Of a DNA stretch of 64,000 nucleotides, positions 1-7,904 are shown piece by piece. The first letter of the stretch is position 1; each line of letters opens with the position of its first letter. A program made the position numbers and the translations under genes. The notes under the pieces are model-generated. The model was not told the DNA's origin. It did no database searches and worked only from the letters and a program-made list of their open reading frames with translations. The stretch is from Neobacillus drentensis NBRC 102427 (GTDB lineage Bacteria; Bacillota; Bacilli; Bacillales; Cytobacillaceae), in contig NZ_BCUX01000011.1 in the NCBI RefSeq assembly GCF_001591445.1, positions 84,780-148,779 of the forward strand, written 5' to 3'.

Positions 1-468
1 AGAATTTTTATCAAATACCACCAGATAAACGAGCAGGTCATGATGTAATAAAAATGAGCCGATGGAGGAGATCGCGATCTGTAATGCCTCCTCCTTTGGA
101 TAGCCATAGATGCCCGTCGAAATCAGCGGAAATGCAATTGATTCACATTGATGGTTTTTTGCCAGCTCCAAGGAGTTATTGTAGGAAGCCTTTAACAGTG
201 CTGCTTCTTGATGTGAGCCACCCCGCCAAATAGGTCCCGGTGTATGTATTATATATTTTGCCTTCAAGTGAAAGCCATCTGTCAAAACCGCTTCTCCAAC
301 CTTGCATTCCCCGTGTTTTTCACATGCTTTTTGCAACTCATGGACACCCGCTGCACGAAAGATCGCACCACAAACGCCACCACCCATTTTCAGTGAGGTA
401 TTTGCTGCATTCACAATCGCATCCACCTTCATCTTGGTAATATCATGGCGAACAATTTCTAACGGCAT
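1..468 (-). CDS. Macro-domain protein (ADP-ribose/O-acetyl-ADP-ribose hydrolase type), 3' end outside window
   Basis: Reading the minus strand from the ATG at 468 gives 156 codons with no stop before the window edge, so the gene is cut by the window, not by mutation. The product opens MPLEIVRHDITKMKVDAIV, followed by NAANTSLKMGGGV, the classic ADP-ribose-binding loop of macro domains. The second signature, PLISTGIYGYPKEEA, lies at about residues 118-132. The family removes ADP-ribose or O-acetyl-ADP-ribose adducts in the cytoplasm. A GGGGAG ribosome site sits about 10 bases before the ATG. A 16-codon scrap of a related gene start occurs at 42590-42640. Confidence 0.9.
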   Translation of the reverse strand, partial: MPLEIVRHDITKMKVDAIVNAANTSLKMGGGVCGAIFRAAGVHELQKACEKHGECKVGEAVLTDGFHLKAKYIIHTPGPIWRGGSHQEAALLKASYNNSLELAKNHQCESIAFPLISTGIYGYPKEEALQIAISSIGSFLLHHDLLVYLVVFDKNS

Positions 469-636
469 TAGTTTTTCTCTCCCCAAAAAAAATTTTAATA
501 GACCCCTTTTCCTTTTCTCCTCCACAGCACACTAAGAGAATGATAGAAAATTAAATAAAATCCCGATTCCTTCTATTAAAATGCATCCTTTTTAGTGTTC
601 ATTATAACAGAAATATATTGGACATTCTAAAGAGTT

Positions 637-653
637 GGTGCCTGACACTCACC
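637..653. repeat. REP-like GGTGCCTGACAC element
   Basis: A short inverted motif (GGTGCCTGACACTCACC) lies between the divergent macro-domain and HxlR genes. Related motifs recur at 2322-2334, 28000-28039, 34295-34341, 42569-42582, 56096-56150 and 56833-56845. Confidence 0.5.
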
Positions 654-655
654 TA

Positions 656-694
656 TTGATATATTTTTTATATCTGATATACTTTATATATCAG
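656..694 (+). promoter_or_regulatory. Promoter and palindromic operator of the HxlR regulator gene
   Basis: TTGATA (656-661), a 16-base spacer and TATACT (678-683) form a sigmaA-type promoter. The -10 lies inside an inverted repeat, CTGATATA (674-681) and TATATCAG (687-694). An operator over its own -10 is what an autoregulated HxlR repressor would show. Binding is inferred, not seen. Confidence 0.55.
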
Positions 695-723
695 CTGTTT
701 TGACTTTTGTGGAGGTGATTTTT

Positions 724-1041
724 ATTAAAATTTGCCCATATTTAGAATACTCATTTCAAATACTAGGTAAAAAGTGGAACGGGTTAATCCTTCACTATTT
801 ATCTCTTTGTGAAAACAACTCAACCAGTTTTACCGAAATGGTTCATGAAATTTCTAACATTACCCCTAGAGTCTTATCCATGAGGTTAACTGAACTTATT
901 GAGTATGGTTTGGTTAAGAAAGACGTTATTGATACACCACACGTAACGATTTCATATAAATTAACCGAAAAAGGGCAAGCACTTGTTTCTGCCCTTCAGC
1001 CGATCCAGAACTGGGCAATTGATTTTAAAGATCATATTTAA
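724..1041 (+). CDS. HxlR-family winged-helix regulator, YodB/CatR-like redox sensor
   Basis: About 105 residues. The N-terminus, (M)KICPYLEYSFQILGKKWNG, closely follows B. subtilis YodB, in which the Cys before Pro senses quinones and diamide; the equivalent here is Cys4. A winged helix-turn-helix (ISNITPRVLSMRLTELIEYG) and wing (ISYKLTEKG) follow. The frame is open from a TTG at 700, but the ribosome site GGAGGTGAT (711-719) lies inside that extension and points to an ATT at 724 as the real start, since no ATG, GTG or TTG fits the spacing. The gene is 20 bases upstream of a DsbA/SpxH-like gene, so the two are probably co-transcribed. In B. subtilis YodB represses azoreductase, nitroreductase and spx genes; a similar thiol/quinone stress role is inferred. 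Confidence 0.85.
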   Translation: MKICPYLEYSFQILGKKWNGLILHYLSLCENNSTSFTEMVHEISNITPRVLSMRLTELIEYGLVKKDVIDTPHVTISYKLTEKGQALVSALQPIQNWAIDFKDHI

Positions 1042-1061
1042 TCAAAAATAGGAGGAATAAA

Positions 1062-1985
1062 ATGAATAGCAAAAATAATATGATGTGCGATTTGGAAACA
1101 GGGGTTTGTGGAAGTGCGGGAGACGAGGACATGGAAATGATTGACTTTAATCAACCAAAAAAAGCGATTGAGCTTTATTATGTCACCGACCCCATCTGCT
1201 CTCACTGTTGGGCATTAGAGCCAGTTCTCCGTCGTTTTGAAGAACAATATGGCGATCACTTTACCATCCATACGGTTATGGGAGGATTGCTAGAAAAATG
1301 GGGGGATGGACCTGTCGATCCAGCAAATGGAATTGGTCAACCCTCAGATGTGGCTGGCCACTGGAGAGAAGTTGGTGAATATACACGCATGCCAATTGAC
1401 GGCTCACTTTGGTATGACAACCCGATTCACTCATCCTATCCCCCTTCTATTGTATTCAAAGTCATTCAAAAACAAAATGAAGCGTTGGCTCGTGTGTTTT
1501 TACGCCGCGTGAGAGAAGCCGTTTTCGCATTCAATCAAAATATTGCAGAGCATTCAATTTTAGTTGATATTGTGAATAAACTTGGACTTGATGGTGAAGC
1601 AATTGTTAAAGAAGCGGAGCAGCCAAGCGGACAGCAATTATTGAACGAAGATTTTGTGCTAGCTGCAAAATTAGGTGCCAGAGGCTTTCCAACGATTGTC
1701 ATGATCAATGAGGAAAATAAAGGTGTCAAGATTGTTGGGTCTCGCCCATTGGAATACTATGTTTCCGGACTAAAACAAGTTCTAGATTCTGCGGATCCCC
1801 AACCTAAACAACAACCGGCCCTTTCTAGCTTGCTTGAAAAAGAAAAACTTTTATTTTCAAAAGAAATTGAAGTCATGTACGATCTTGAAAAAACAGAAAT
1901 TAACGCTTTTGCCGAAAAAGAACTTTCAGCAAACAGTTATCAAGTGAAGGAAATTCTAGGTGAAACCTATTTTGTGAAGCAATAA
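1062..1985 (+). CDS. DsbA-family thioredoxin-fold protein (FrnE/SpxH-like)
   Basis: 307 residues. The thioredoxin-like core starts near residue 35 with IELYYVTDPICSHCW, giving a CSHC active-site motif, and ends with the cis-Pro segment ARGFPTIVMI near residue 215. A short N-terminal Cys pair (MMCDLETGVC) precedes the core. No signal peptide is visible, so it should act in the cytoplasm, unlike exported DsbA oxidases. This layout matches the FrnE/YjbH (SpxH) branch; SpxH delivers the regulator Spx to ClpXP in B. subtilis. Pairing with a YodB-like sensor supports a role in thiol stress. AGGAGG precedes the ATG. Whether it is an oxidoreductase or a protease adaptor cannot be decided here. Confidence 0.8.
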   Translation: MNSKNNMMCDLETGVCGSAGDEDMEMIDFNQPKKAIELYYVTDPICSHCWALEPVLRRFEEQYGDHFTIHTVMGGLLEKWGDGPVDPANGIGQPSDVAGHWREVGEYTRMPIDGSLWYDNPIHSSYPPSIVFKVIQKQNEALARVFLRRVREAVFAFNQNIAEHSILVDIVNKLGLDGEAIVKEAEQPSGQQLLNEDFVLAAKLGARGFPTIVMINEENKGVKIVGSRPLEYYVSGLKQVLDSADPQPKQQPALSSLLEKEKLLFSKEIEVMYDLEKTEINAFAEKELSANSYQVKEILGETYFVKQ

Positions 1986-2013
1986 CCACGGAGGCCCTAA
2001 GGACTATTGTGGA

Positions 2014-2222
2014 GATTTCCAATTAGTATCCAGTAAATGTCGTAAGTTTCTTAAAATATGTAATAAGAATCAAAAAATATGTAGTAAAACTCCTAAATTA
2101 TGTAATAAGCACCCATACATTATGAAGATTTCCAATTAATATCCAACAAATATCGTGAATTTCTAAAAATATGTAGAAACAGTCAAAAAGTATGTAGTAA
2201 AAGTCGTAAATTATGTATAAGA
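2014..2222. repeat. Two imperfect ~113-bp direct repeats
   Basis: The block starting GATTTCCAATTAGTATCC at 2014 recurs at 2127 with a period of about 113 bases. Each copy holds shorter units of the form TATGTAATAAG/TATGTAGTAAAA. It has no open frame and fills most of the gap between the DsbA-like gene and the terminator. Confidence 0.7.
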
Positions 2223-2244
2223 GTCCCACAGCTTAATACCTAAA

Positions 2245-2293
2245 AAAAGAGTGCAGTCACCCTTCCTTGCGGAATAGTAACTGCACTCTTTTT
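2245..2293. terminator. Bidirectional terminator
   Basis: AAAAGAGTGCAGT pairs with ACTGCACTCTTTT across a 22-base loop, with T runs on both strands. It serves the DsbA-like gene and the convergent DinB-like gene. Confidence 0.85.
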
Positions 2294-2321
2294 CATATCC
2301 TGAATTCATGGTATCCCGAGT

Positions 2322-2334
2322 GGTGCCTGACACC
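2322..2334. repeat. REP-like GGTGCCTGACACC element
   Basis: A near-palindromic 13-base motif of the REP-like family, just before the 3' end of the DinB-like gene. Confidence 0.5.
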
Positions 2335-2345
2335 AGTACTCGTGT

Positions 2346-2840
2346 TTATTGAACTTTTTCTAAATGACGGACCATTTGCTCGTAATGTCCAGTTACGTGC
2401 TTAACGATTAAATGGTCGACTAAAAATGATAATGGTTTACCGTCAAAGTTTGGGTTATAACTTGGAGCTGTTTTTACTAGATCCTCTTCGTTCACTCTAG
2501 CAAGTGCTGCCTCTACTTTCGGTACTAAGTTTAATAATTTAGAAATAGCATAATCTTTCTTAATACGAGATACTACATTTTCATCTACTGCAGCTAACCG
2601 TCGCACATGTTCATGATTACGTCCCCATTTTGCCCCTGGAACAACGAGCAACGCTTCCAAATCGGCTACCCAATAATCTACAGCTTCTAAAATATGAGAA
2701 ACAATTTGCATGGCAGACCATTCGTTTTCGGAAGGTTTAATGAAAAGCGTCGCCTCTTCCGTATTTTTTACGACCGCCACGATATCATCTATGCTCTTTT
2801 TAAAAGCTTCCAATCTTTCATTCAATACTGCTGTTGCCAT
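2346..2840 (-). CDS. DinB-fold protein; candidate thiol-dependent maleylpyruvate isomerase
   Basis: 164 residues from the ATG at 2840, which has GGGGGAGG about 9 bases upstream; the longer GTG frame to 2864 lacks such a site. The four-helix DinB layout is visible, with candidate metal ligands His49 (IVSHILEAV), His148 and His152 (KHVTGHYEQ), the family HxxxH arrangement. DinB-fold proteins include mycothiol-dependent maleylpyruvate isomerase and the bacillithiol transferase BstA. The gene is transcribed just downstream of the 3-hydroxybenzoate monooxygenase. The neighbouring cluster has the dioxygenase and hydrolase but no other obvious isomerase, so this is the best candidate for the missing step. 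That assignment is inference; the fold is well supported. Confidence 0.8.
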   Translation of the reverse strand: MATAVLNERLEAFKKSIDDIVAVVKNTEEATLFIKPSENEWSAMQIVSHILEAVDYWVADLEALLVVPGAKWGRNHEHVRRLAAVDENVVSRIKKDYAISKLLNLVPKVEAALARVNEEDLVKTAPSYNPNFDGKPLSFLVDHLIVKHVTGHYEQMVRHLEKVQ

Positions 2841-2970
2841 AGAATAAGCCCTCCCCCAGTTCACTGATCGTGAACTTTCAATAATTTATATTAATAATTT
2901 CATAATACATAAATTAAAAAAAATGCGCTAGAGTTGGCTCTATCGCATCTTTCTTGCGTAAAGTTGTAAA

Positions 2971-4164
2971 TTAGCAATCGACTCGTTTGTAATTTTTATT
3001 GAAATAGCCATATAAGAAATCAACAATCTTGTAATCGGTTGGTTTTTGTTGTTCGAAAATAAAGTTACGAAGTGAAATGGTCGTTGGATTCTCCGCGTGA
3101 ATAATTTCGCCCCATTTACGTGCTGTTGTTTGTACCATTGCAGAACGCGGAATCCGCATATCTTGGTAGGCTTTAAATGCTTCTTCGTAAGATTTATGTT
3201 CTTTTAATTTCTCACCTAATACAAACGCATCTTCAAAAGCTTGGACGCCGCCCTGTGCTAAATATTGAAGCATGGCATGACCGGAATCCCCTAATAATGT
3301 AATGTTTCCTTTTGTCCAATTTTCGATCGGTTGACGGTCATACATTTGCCAGCGGAATTGACGGTTAATGTAAGTTAAAGCATTTTGAACCCTCGGATGA
3401 CTATTTTCAAAACGACGTGTAAGTTCTTCTGGATTTCCCCAATCTTCTACAGTAGCATCATAGGATTTAAATACGACAACCTGGTTGTAAAGTTCGCCAC
3501 GGCGTACTGGATATTGTACTAAGTGCAAGTTGGGCCCAATCCACATGATGACATCATCTAAGTCTAAGTTTGAGTTATTTGCCACTTCTTCAATTGGAAT
3601 TGTTCCACGGTATGCTACATACGCAGAGTTTACGGGTTCGTCTTCAATCATTAGCTTACGCATGTTTGATTTGACCCCATCCGCACCAATTACAGCTTCA
3701 GCACTAAACGTTTCACCATGTTGGTTGACAACTGTACATGTATCACCATTTTGTTCTGCTGTTTGAATCGTTTGATTTGTAAAGAATTTGATATTGCTTC
3801 GTTTTTGACAAGCTTCATATAGAACTCTGTGTAAATCAGATCGATGCAATACAATATATGGCTGACCGAATTCTTTTTGGAAAGCTTCCCCTAAATCAAG
3901 CGTTGCTAACTCCTCTGCAGTATAAACATCTTTAAGTACCAGACGTTTTGGTACAACAGCATATTTCAAAATTTCTTCCTTTACACCGAGACGATCTAAT
4001 ACTTCTAACGCGTTTGGTGCTAACTGAATCCCTGCACCAACTTCGCCAAACTCAGGTGCTTGCTCGAAAATTGCGATTGATTTACCAGATTCTTGGATGG
4101 ATAGAGCTGCTGCTAAACCACCGATTCCTCCACCTACTATAATGATGTCGCTTACATTTGCCAT
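2971..4164 (-). CDS. FAD-dependent 3-hydroxybenzoate 6-monooxygenase
   Basis: 397 residues, the usual length for single-component aromatic hydroxylases. It shows the Rossmann GGGIGG loop at residues 11-16, the DG motif (VIGADGVKS) near 160 and the GD motif (LLGDSGHAM) near 290, which together bind FAD and NAD(P)H. The product is expected to hydroxylate 3-hydroxybenzoate to gentisate, because the divergent genes encode gentisate 1,2-dioxygenase and a fumarylpyruvate-hydrolase-type enzyme. GGGAGG precedes the ATG. It shares a 171-base intergenic region with the IclR gene, which holds GAAC-N3-GTTC at 4207-4217, a possible operator. Salicylate hydroxylase is the nearest alternative, but context favours the 3-hydroxybenzoate route. 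Confidence 0.88.
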   Translation of the reverse strand: MANVSDIIIVGGGIGGLAAALSIQESGKSIAIFEQAPEFGEVGAGIQLAPNALEVLDRLGVKEEILKYAVVPKRLVLKDVYTAEELATLDLGEAFQKEFGQPYIVLHRSDLHRVLYEACQKRSNIKFFTNQTIQTAEQNGDTCTVVNQHGETFSAEAVIGADGVKSNMRKLMIEDEPVNSAYVAYRGTIPIEEVANNSNLDLDDVIMWIGPNLHLVQYPVRRGELYNQVVVFKSYDATVEDWGNPEELTRRFENSHPRVQNALTYINRQFRWQMYDRQPIENWTKGNITLLGDSGHAMLQYLAQGGVQAFEDAFVLGEKLKEHKSYEEAFKAYQDMRIPRSAMVQTTARKWGEIIHAENPTTISLRNFIFEQQKPTDYKIVDFLYGYFNKNYKRVDC

Positions 4165-4335
4165 TGATAATTCCTCCCATTTAAGTTAGTATATTCTATA
4201 AATAGAGAACAACGTTCCTGATAAGTAAACTTTAAATCATTTTTCACCTTTTAGTCAATACAAAATTTAAAAAATTTAGAAATTTCTTTATTTCCGCAAC
4301 ACTATCCAAAATTAACTGATAATAGGAGGATCATT

Positions 4336-5097
4336 ATGGCAATTGCAACGAAAGCTACCGGTATTCAGTCATTACAAATTGGGTTAAACATATTAGAAAT
4401 CTTAGCCATTGAAAAACAGCCGCTAAAGTTTACTGATATTCAAAACCTAACTTCGATGACAAAAAGTAATCTATATAAATATTTGACCACACTCTCCCAA
4501 TTTGGTTTAATCTATCGTCACCCGCATACAAACATGTATACACTTGGACATAAATTAGCACAGTTAGGAAATGTGGCTTTAAACCAATCTTCGTTAATTG
4601 AAGTGGTGATTCCCTATTTCAAAAAGATCACTGAGAACACAAACCTAACTATACTTCTAGCTGTTCCTTCTATCAAAGGTCCTCTCATCTCATATATAGT
4701 AAGTGCAGATTATGGAATTAATATCGGTGCTCAAATGGGAACACTTTTGCCGCTCTCCTCTTCAACAGGAGTCGTCTTTTCTACCTTTGAAAAAAATGTC
4801 TTTATGAAAGATTGGGAAGAAAAAGAATTATCGAAGTTCAATCAAAATGAATTACAGCAATTTCAAGATGATAAAGAAAAAACATGGAGGTTGTTTTTTG
4901 CTTCAAAAACAGAACCTCTAATAAAACATGTCTCTTCTTTTAGTGTTCCACTCTTAAATTTCAACCATGAACTACTCGGTGCCATTACCGTTGTTGGTAT
5001 AACGGAGACCGTGCCAAAATCAGCGGACCATCCGACTGGTCAATACGTTCTCAATGTAGCAAAAGAAATTTCAGAGTATTTCGGTTTTAAAAAATAA
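4336..5097 (+). CDS. IclR-family regulator of the gentisate cluster
   Basis: 253 residues. An N-terminal winged helix-turn-helix (FTDIQNLTSMTKSNLYKYL, about residues 35-54) is followed by the IclR effector domain, ending with the typical SVPLLNFNHELLGAITVVG segment. AGGAGG lies 8 bases before the ATG. The gene separates the divergent monooxygenase gene from the hydrolase and dioxygenase genes, the usual place for a local regulator of aromatic catabolism. The effector is presumably an aromatic acid such as 3-hydroxybenzoate or gentisate, by inference. Confidence 0.88.
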   Translation: MAIATKATGIQSLQIGLNILEILAIEKQPLKFTDIQNLTSMTKSNLYKYLTTLSQFGLIYRHPHTNMYTLGHKLAQLGNVALNQSSLIEVVIPYFKKITENTNLTILLAVPSIKGPLISYIVSADYGINIGAQMGTLLPLSSSTGVVFSTFEKNVFMKDWEEKELSKFNQNELQQFQDDKEKTWRLFFASKTEPLIKHVSSFSVPLLNFNHELLGAITVVGITETVPKSADHPTGQYVLNVAKEISEYFGFKK

Positions 5098-5117
5098 ATT
5101 TCTGAAAACAAATAATA

Positions 5118-5172
5118 TTGACAATTTTCACGAAATCTTTTAAGATTTTTATAAATAGTGAACTAGTTTCAC
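5118..5172 (+). promoter_or_regulatory. Promoter and dyad before the hydrolase gene
   Basis: TTGACA (5118-5123), a 17-base spacer and TAAGAT (5141-5146) make a good sigmaA promoter. GTGAACTAGTTTCAC (5158-5172), an almost perfect inverted repeat, lies at about the transcription start, where a repressor such as the adjacent IclR protein could act. The frame read from a TTG at 5118 uses this -35 box as a start codon and is not a real N-terminus. Confidence 0.6.
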
Positions 5173-5198
5173 AAATAGTGAGTATGAGGAGGACAACA

Positions 5199-6149
5199 AT
5201 GAAACTTATTAATTTTACTGTCGCTGGGCATACACGTGCAGGGGCAATCGTTGACAACCAAGTAATCGACTTAAACTATGCTTACCAAGCACAGTTAAGG
5301 GCAGAAGGAAAATACCGATACGAAGCCATCGCAAAGGCATATGTGCCAGAAAATACAGACGAGTTATACCAAGGTGGGAAAGAATCACTGCTTCTCGCGC
5401 AAAATGCGATCGATTTCATTTTAGCGAATCCTGAAAGATTTGATAAAAAAGTAGTTTACAATCGCGAAGATGTTAAGGTAGAAGCGCCTGTTCAAAAACC
5501 AGGCAAAATTATTTGTGTGGGTCACAACTACCGCGAGCACATTTTAGAAATGGGTCGTGAACTCCCATCGAATCCAGTTATTTTTGCAAAATTCGCTAAT
5601 ACCATCTTGGGTCCAGAGGATGATATTCCACATTATCCAATTTCTGACCAACTTGACTATGAAGCAGAGTTTACTTTTGTAGTGGGCAAACAAGCCCGTA
5701 ATGTTTCCGAAGAAGATGCATTAGACTATGTAGCAGGCTATACCATTACAAATGACGTCACCTATCGCGATATTCAACGCCGTACGCTTCAATGGCTGCA
5801 AGGAAAAACCGTTGATGGTAGTGCACCTATGGGACCATACTTAGTCACTTCCGATGAATTACAAAATCCAGCCGGTTTAGATGTTGTTCTAAAAGTAAAT
5901 GGTGAAGTGCGTCAAAAAACAAATACTGCGAATCTAGTATTCTCAGTACAAAAATTAGTCTCTTTCTTATCAAATTTAATGACGTTAGAGCCAGGAGATG
6001 TAGTATTAACAGGAACTCCAGGTGGCGTGGGTGTTGCGATGAACCCTCAGCAATTCTTAAAAGATGGAGACGTCGTTCGGATTGAAATCGACAAACTTGG
6101 AGCACTTGAAAATAAAGTCAAGTCAACAGAAGTCTTAGCCACTGTTTAA
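5199..6149 (+). CDS. Fumarylacetoacetate-hydrolase-family protein, probable fumarylpyruvate hydrolase
   Basis: 316 residues from the ATG at 5199, which has AGGAGG 8 bases upstream. The FAH catalytic core begins at GKIICVGHNYREH, with the metal-binding DYEAEFTFVVG and NDVTYRD segments and the GTPGGVGVA loop near the C-terminus. Members cleave acylpyruvates; in the gentisate pathway the substrate is fumarylpyruvate, or maleylpyruvate directly, giving pyruvate and a dicarboxylate. The dioxygenase gene follows after a hairpin. An N-terminal extension of about 80 residues before the catalytic domain is normal for this branch. Confidence 0.85.
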   Translation: MKLINFTVAGHTRAGAIVDNQVIDLNYAYQAQLRAEGKYRYEAIAKAYVPENTDELYQGGKESLLLAQNAIDFILANPERFDKKVVYNREDVKVEAPVQKPGKIICVGHNYREHILEMGRELPSNPVIFAKFANTILGPEDDIPHYPISDQLDYEAEFTFVVGKQARNVSEEDALDYVAGYTITNDVTYRDIQRRTLQWLQGKTVDGSAPMGPYLVTSDELQNPAGLDVVLKVNGEVRQKTNTANLVFSVQKLVSFLSNLMTLEPGDVVLTGTPGGVGVAMNPQQFLKDGDVVRIEIDKLGALENKVKSTEVLATV

Positions 6150-6161
6150 TGAGGATTAGCA

Positions 6162-6198
6162 AGGGGGCAAGCAGCATAGGCTGCTCCCCTTTTCTTTA
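6162..6198 (+). terminator. Hairpin between the hydrolase and dioxygenase genes
   Basis: AAGGGG..AGCAGC pairs with GCTGCTCCCCTT, loop ATAG, followed by TTTTCTTT. It may partly end transcription or set different levels of the two products, since no separate promoter for the dioxygenase is evident. Confidence 0.7.
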
Positions 6199-6228
6199 TA
6201 AAACTTGAATAATGAAGGAGAATGAGAA

Positions 6229-7353
6229 ATGGCTGAAGTAAATCCAGAAGTTCAAGAGTTTATGAAAAGCTCAATTGTAACCGATTACACAAGAGATATT
6301 CAACAATACAACTTAGGACCTCTTTGGGAAGCAATTCCTGCAATTATGCACAAATCGCCAACGCCTCAAGCCCAAGCTTATCTTTGGAGCGATGAATTAC
6401 TCAAAAAGAAAATGGCGGAAGCAGCTCAAATTTTCACACCGGAACGCGGAGGTGAACGTCGAGCGATTTATTTCCAAAATCCAGGCTTAACCTATCGTCA
6501 ACCATGGGGATGGGGATCTACTACTCAAACGATTTATGCAGCGATTCAAATGTTATTGCCAGGTGAAAAGGCTCCCTCTCACCGTCACTCCCAAAGTGCC
6601 TTGCGCTTCATTTCTGAAGGAACAGGTGCCTACACGATTGTACAAGGTCAGCGTGTTTTCATGGAAGAAGGCGATTTCTTAATTACTCCAAAGGGCCTTT
6701 GGCATGGGCATGAACATTTAGGAACAGAGCCAATGTATTGGATGGATGCTTTAGATATTCCTACACTTTACGCAATCGGAGGTACCTTCTTTGAACCGTA
6801 TGAAGAAGGATTACAACAACCAGATATCCCAGATAACTTTTCAGAGATTCGTTATCGCGGGGGCATGGTTCGTCCTGTCGGTGATGATAAATTCACAGTG
6901 GCACCACTAGCTAATTATAAATGGGATCTTACAGTCGAAGGAATTAAGGGCTTAATGGAATTTGATCCAAATCCACACCATGGATATGCAATAGAGTACA
7001 TTAACCCATCAACGGGTAAATCGGCGAACCCAACGCTAGGCACGAGAATGCAGCATTTACCACATGGTTTCCAAACCAAGGCATTACGCCATACTCACTC
7101 AACCGTTTACCAAGTACACAAAGGTTCAGGTCACACCGTCATTAATGGTGTTCGCTTCGATTGGAAAAAAGGCGATTACTTCGTCGTTCCAAACTGGGCT
7201 TGGTATGAACATTCAGCATCAGAAGACTCTTACTTATTCTCAGTCAACGATTTACCAATTATGAACCGTTTCGACTTAGAACAAGAGCAATCATTTGAAG
7301 AAAACAACGGTCACCAAAAAATTACGGGTGAATTTAAACCGGACTTCCGTTAA
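6229..7353 (+). CDS. Gentisate 1,2-dioxygenase
   Basis: 374 residues, the usual length of this bicupin ring-cleavage enzyme. The first cupin carries the iron ligands His118 and His120 (PSHRHSQSALRF) with further His at 159-163 (LWHGHEH). The second cupin has ALRHTHSTVYQV and a GDYFVVPNWAWYEH end segment. The enzyme opens gentisate to maleylpyruvate in the cytoplasm using Fe(II) and O2. GAAGGAG precedes the ATG. It completes the pathway begun by the monooxygenase at 2971-4164. The equivalent gene elsewhere is called gtdA, nagI or sdgD; I give no symbol. Confidence 0.93.
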   Translation: MAEVNPEVQEFMKSSIVTDYTRDIQQYNLGPLWEAIPAIMHKSPTPQAQAYLWSDELLKKKMAEAAQIFTPERGGERRAIYFQNPGLTYRQPWGWGSTTQTIYAAIQMLLPGEKAPSHRHSQSALRFISEGTGAYTIVQGQRVFMEEGDFLITPKGLWHGHEHLGTEPMYWMDALDIPTLYAIGGTFFEPYEEGLQQPDIPDNFSEIRYRGGMVRPVGDDKFTVAPLANYKWDLTVEGIKGLMEFDPNPHHGYAIEYINPSTGKSANPTLGTRMQHLPHGFQTKALRHTHSTVYQVHKGSGHTVINGVRFDWKKGDYFVVPNWAWYEHSASEDSYLFSVNDLPIMNRFDLEQEQSFEENNGHQKITGEFKPDFR

Positions 7354-7474
7354 TAGATTGGCAACTTTTATAATGAAAATTTGTTATTATCTAAAACGTT
7401 TGGATACTTATTTAAAGGGTCCCGTTTTGATGTGCTTTTCTTAAAGTACGTGCCGAAACCAGCAAAAGTAAAAT

Positions 7475-7660
7475 AAGCGGAGATATTCCGGTTAGATGCA
7501 GATTGGAGCTCATTTCGGTGTATATAAGGGGAGGTTTTCCGCTTATGCAAAGAAAAATCTTCTATTTTCAAATTTTTCGAGTAAATAGGCGGAATCTCTC
7601 CGTCTATTTAAGCTTTTTTTAATTATATTTACTAATTAAGCGGAATTTTTCCCTCTATTT
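7475..7660. repeat. AAGCGGA-type short repeats in a 551-base gap
   Basis: The region 7354-7904 holds no convincing gene. It contains at least three units related to TAAGCGGAGATATTCCGGTTA (near 7475, 7565 and 7636). Close copies occur at 25124-25320. The units are partly palindromic. A minus-strand frame at 7368-7571 runs through them and is not gene-like. Confidence 0.6.
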
Positions 7661-7756
7661 AGCAGCTTGGGTGCTTAACCTGATCCTCTAACCGAGACGT
7701 TTGCCAATTCATACTTCAATACTTGTATCTATTCATAAGAATTCACCCGAAAACGG

Positions 7757-7789
7757 AACGTTTGGATACTTATTCCAAGCGTTTTTTCT
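7757..7789 (+). terminator. Hairpin with T run
   Basis: AACGTTTGG pairs with CCAAGCGTT and is followed by TTTTT. A degenerate copy of the same sequence lies at about 7394-7425. It could end leftover transcription from the dioxygenase gene. Confidence 0.6.
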
Positions 7790-7904
7790 ATTAACAAAAT
7801 TATTTCAATATAATCTTGTAATGTAATTGTAATTTTACTGAGATGTCTCTGTTACAGCTCTCTAGTATATTAAAACTATCAAATCACACTAGGAGGTAAC
7901 AAAC

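Noticed and set aside
240..535. Two overlapping plus-strand open frames
   Set aside because: They are shadows of the minus-strand macro-domain gene and have no ribosome site or family features.
5118..5198. N-terminal extension of the FAH-family protein from a TTG
   Set aside because: The TTG is the -35 box TTGACA; AGGAGG and the family N-terminus support the ATG at 5199.
7368..7571. 67-codon minus-strand frame
   Set aside because: It runs through the AAGCGGA repeats and lacks a ribosome site.
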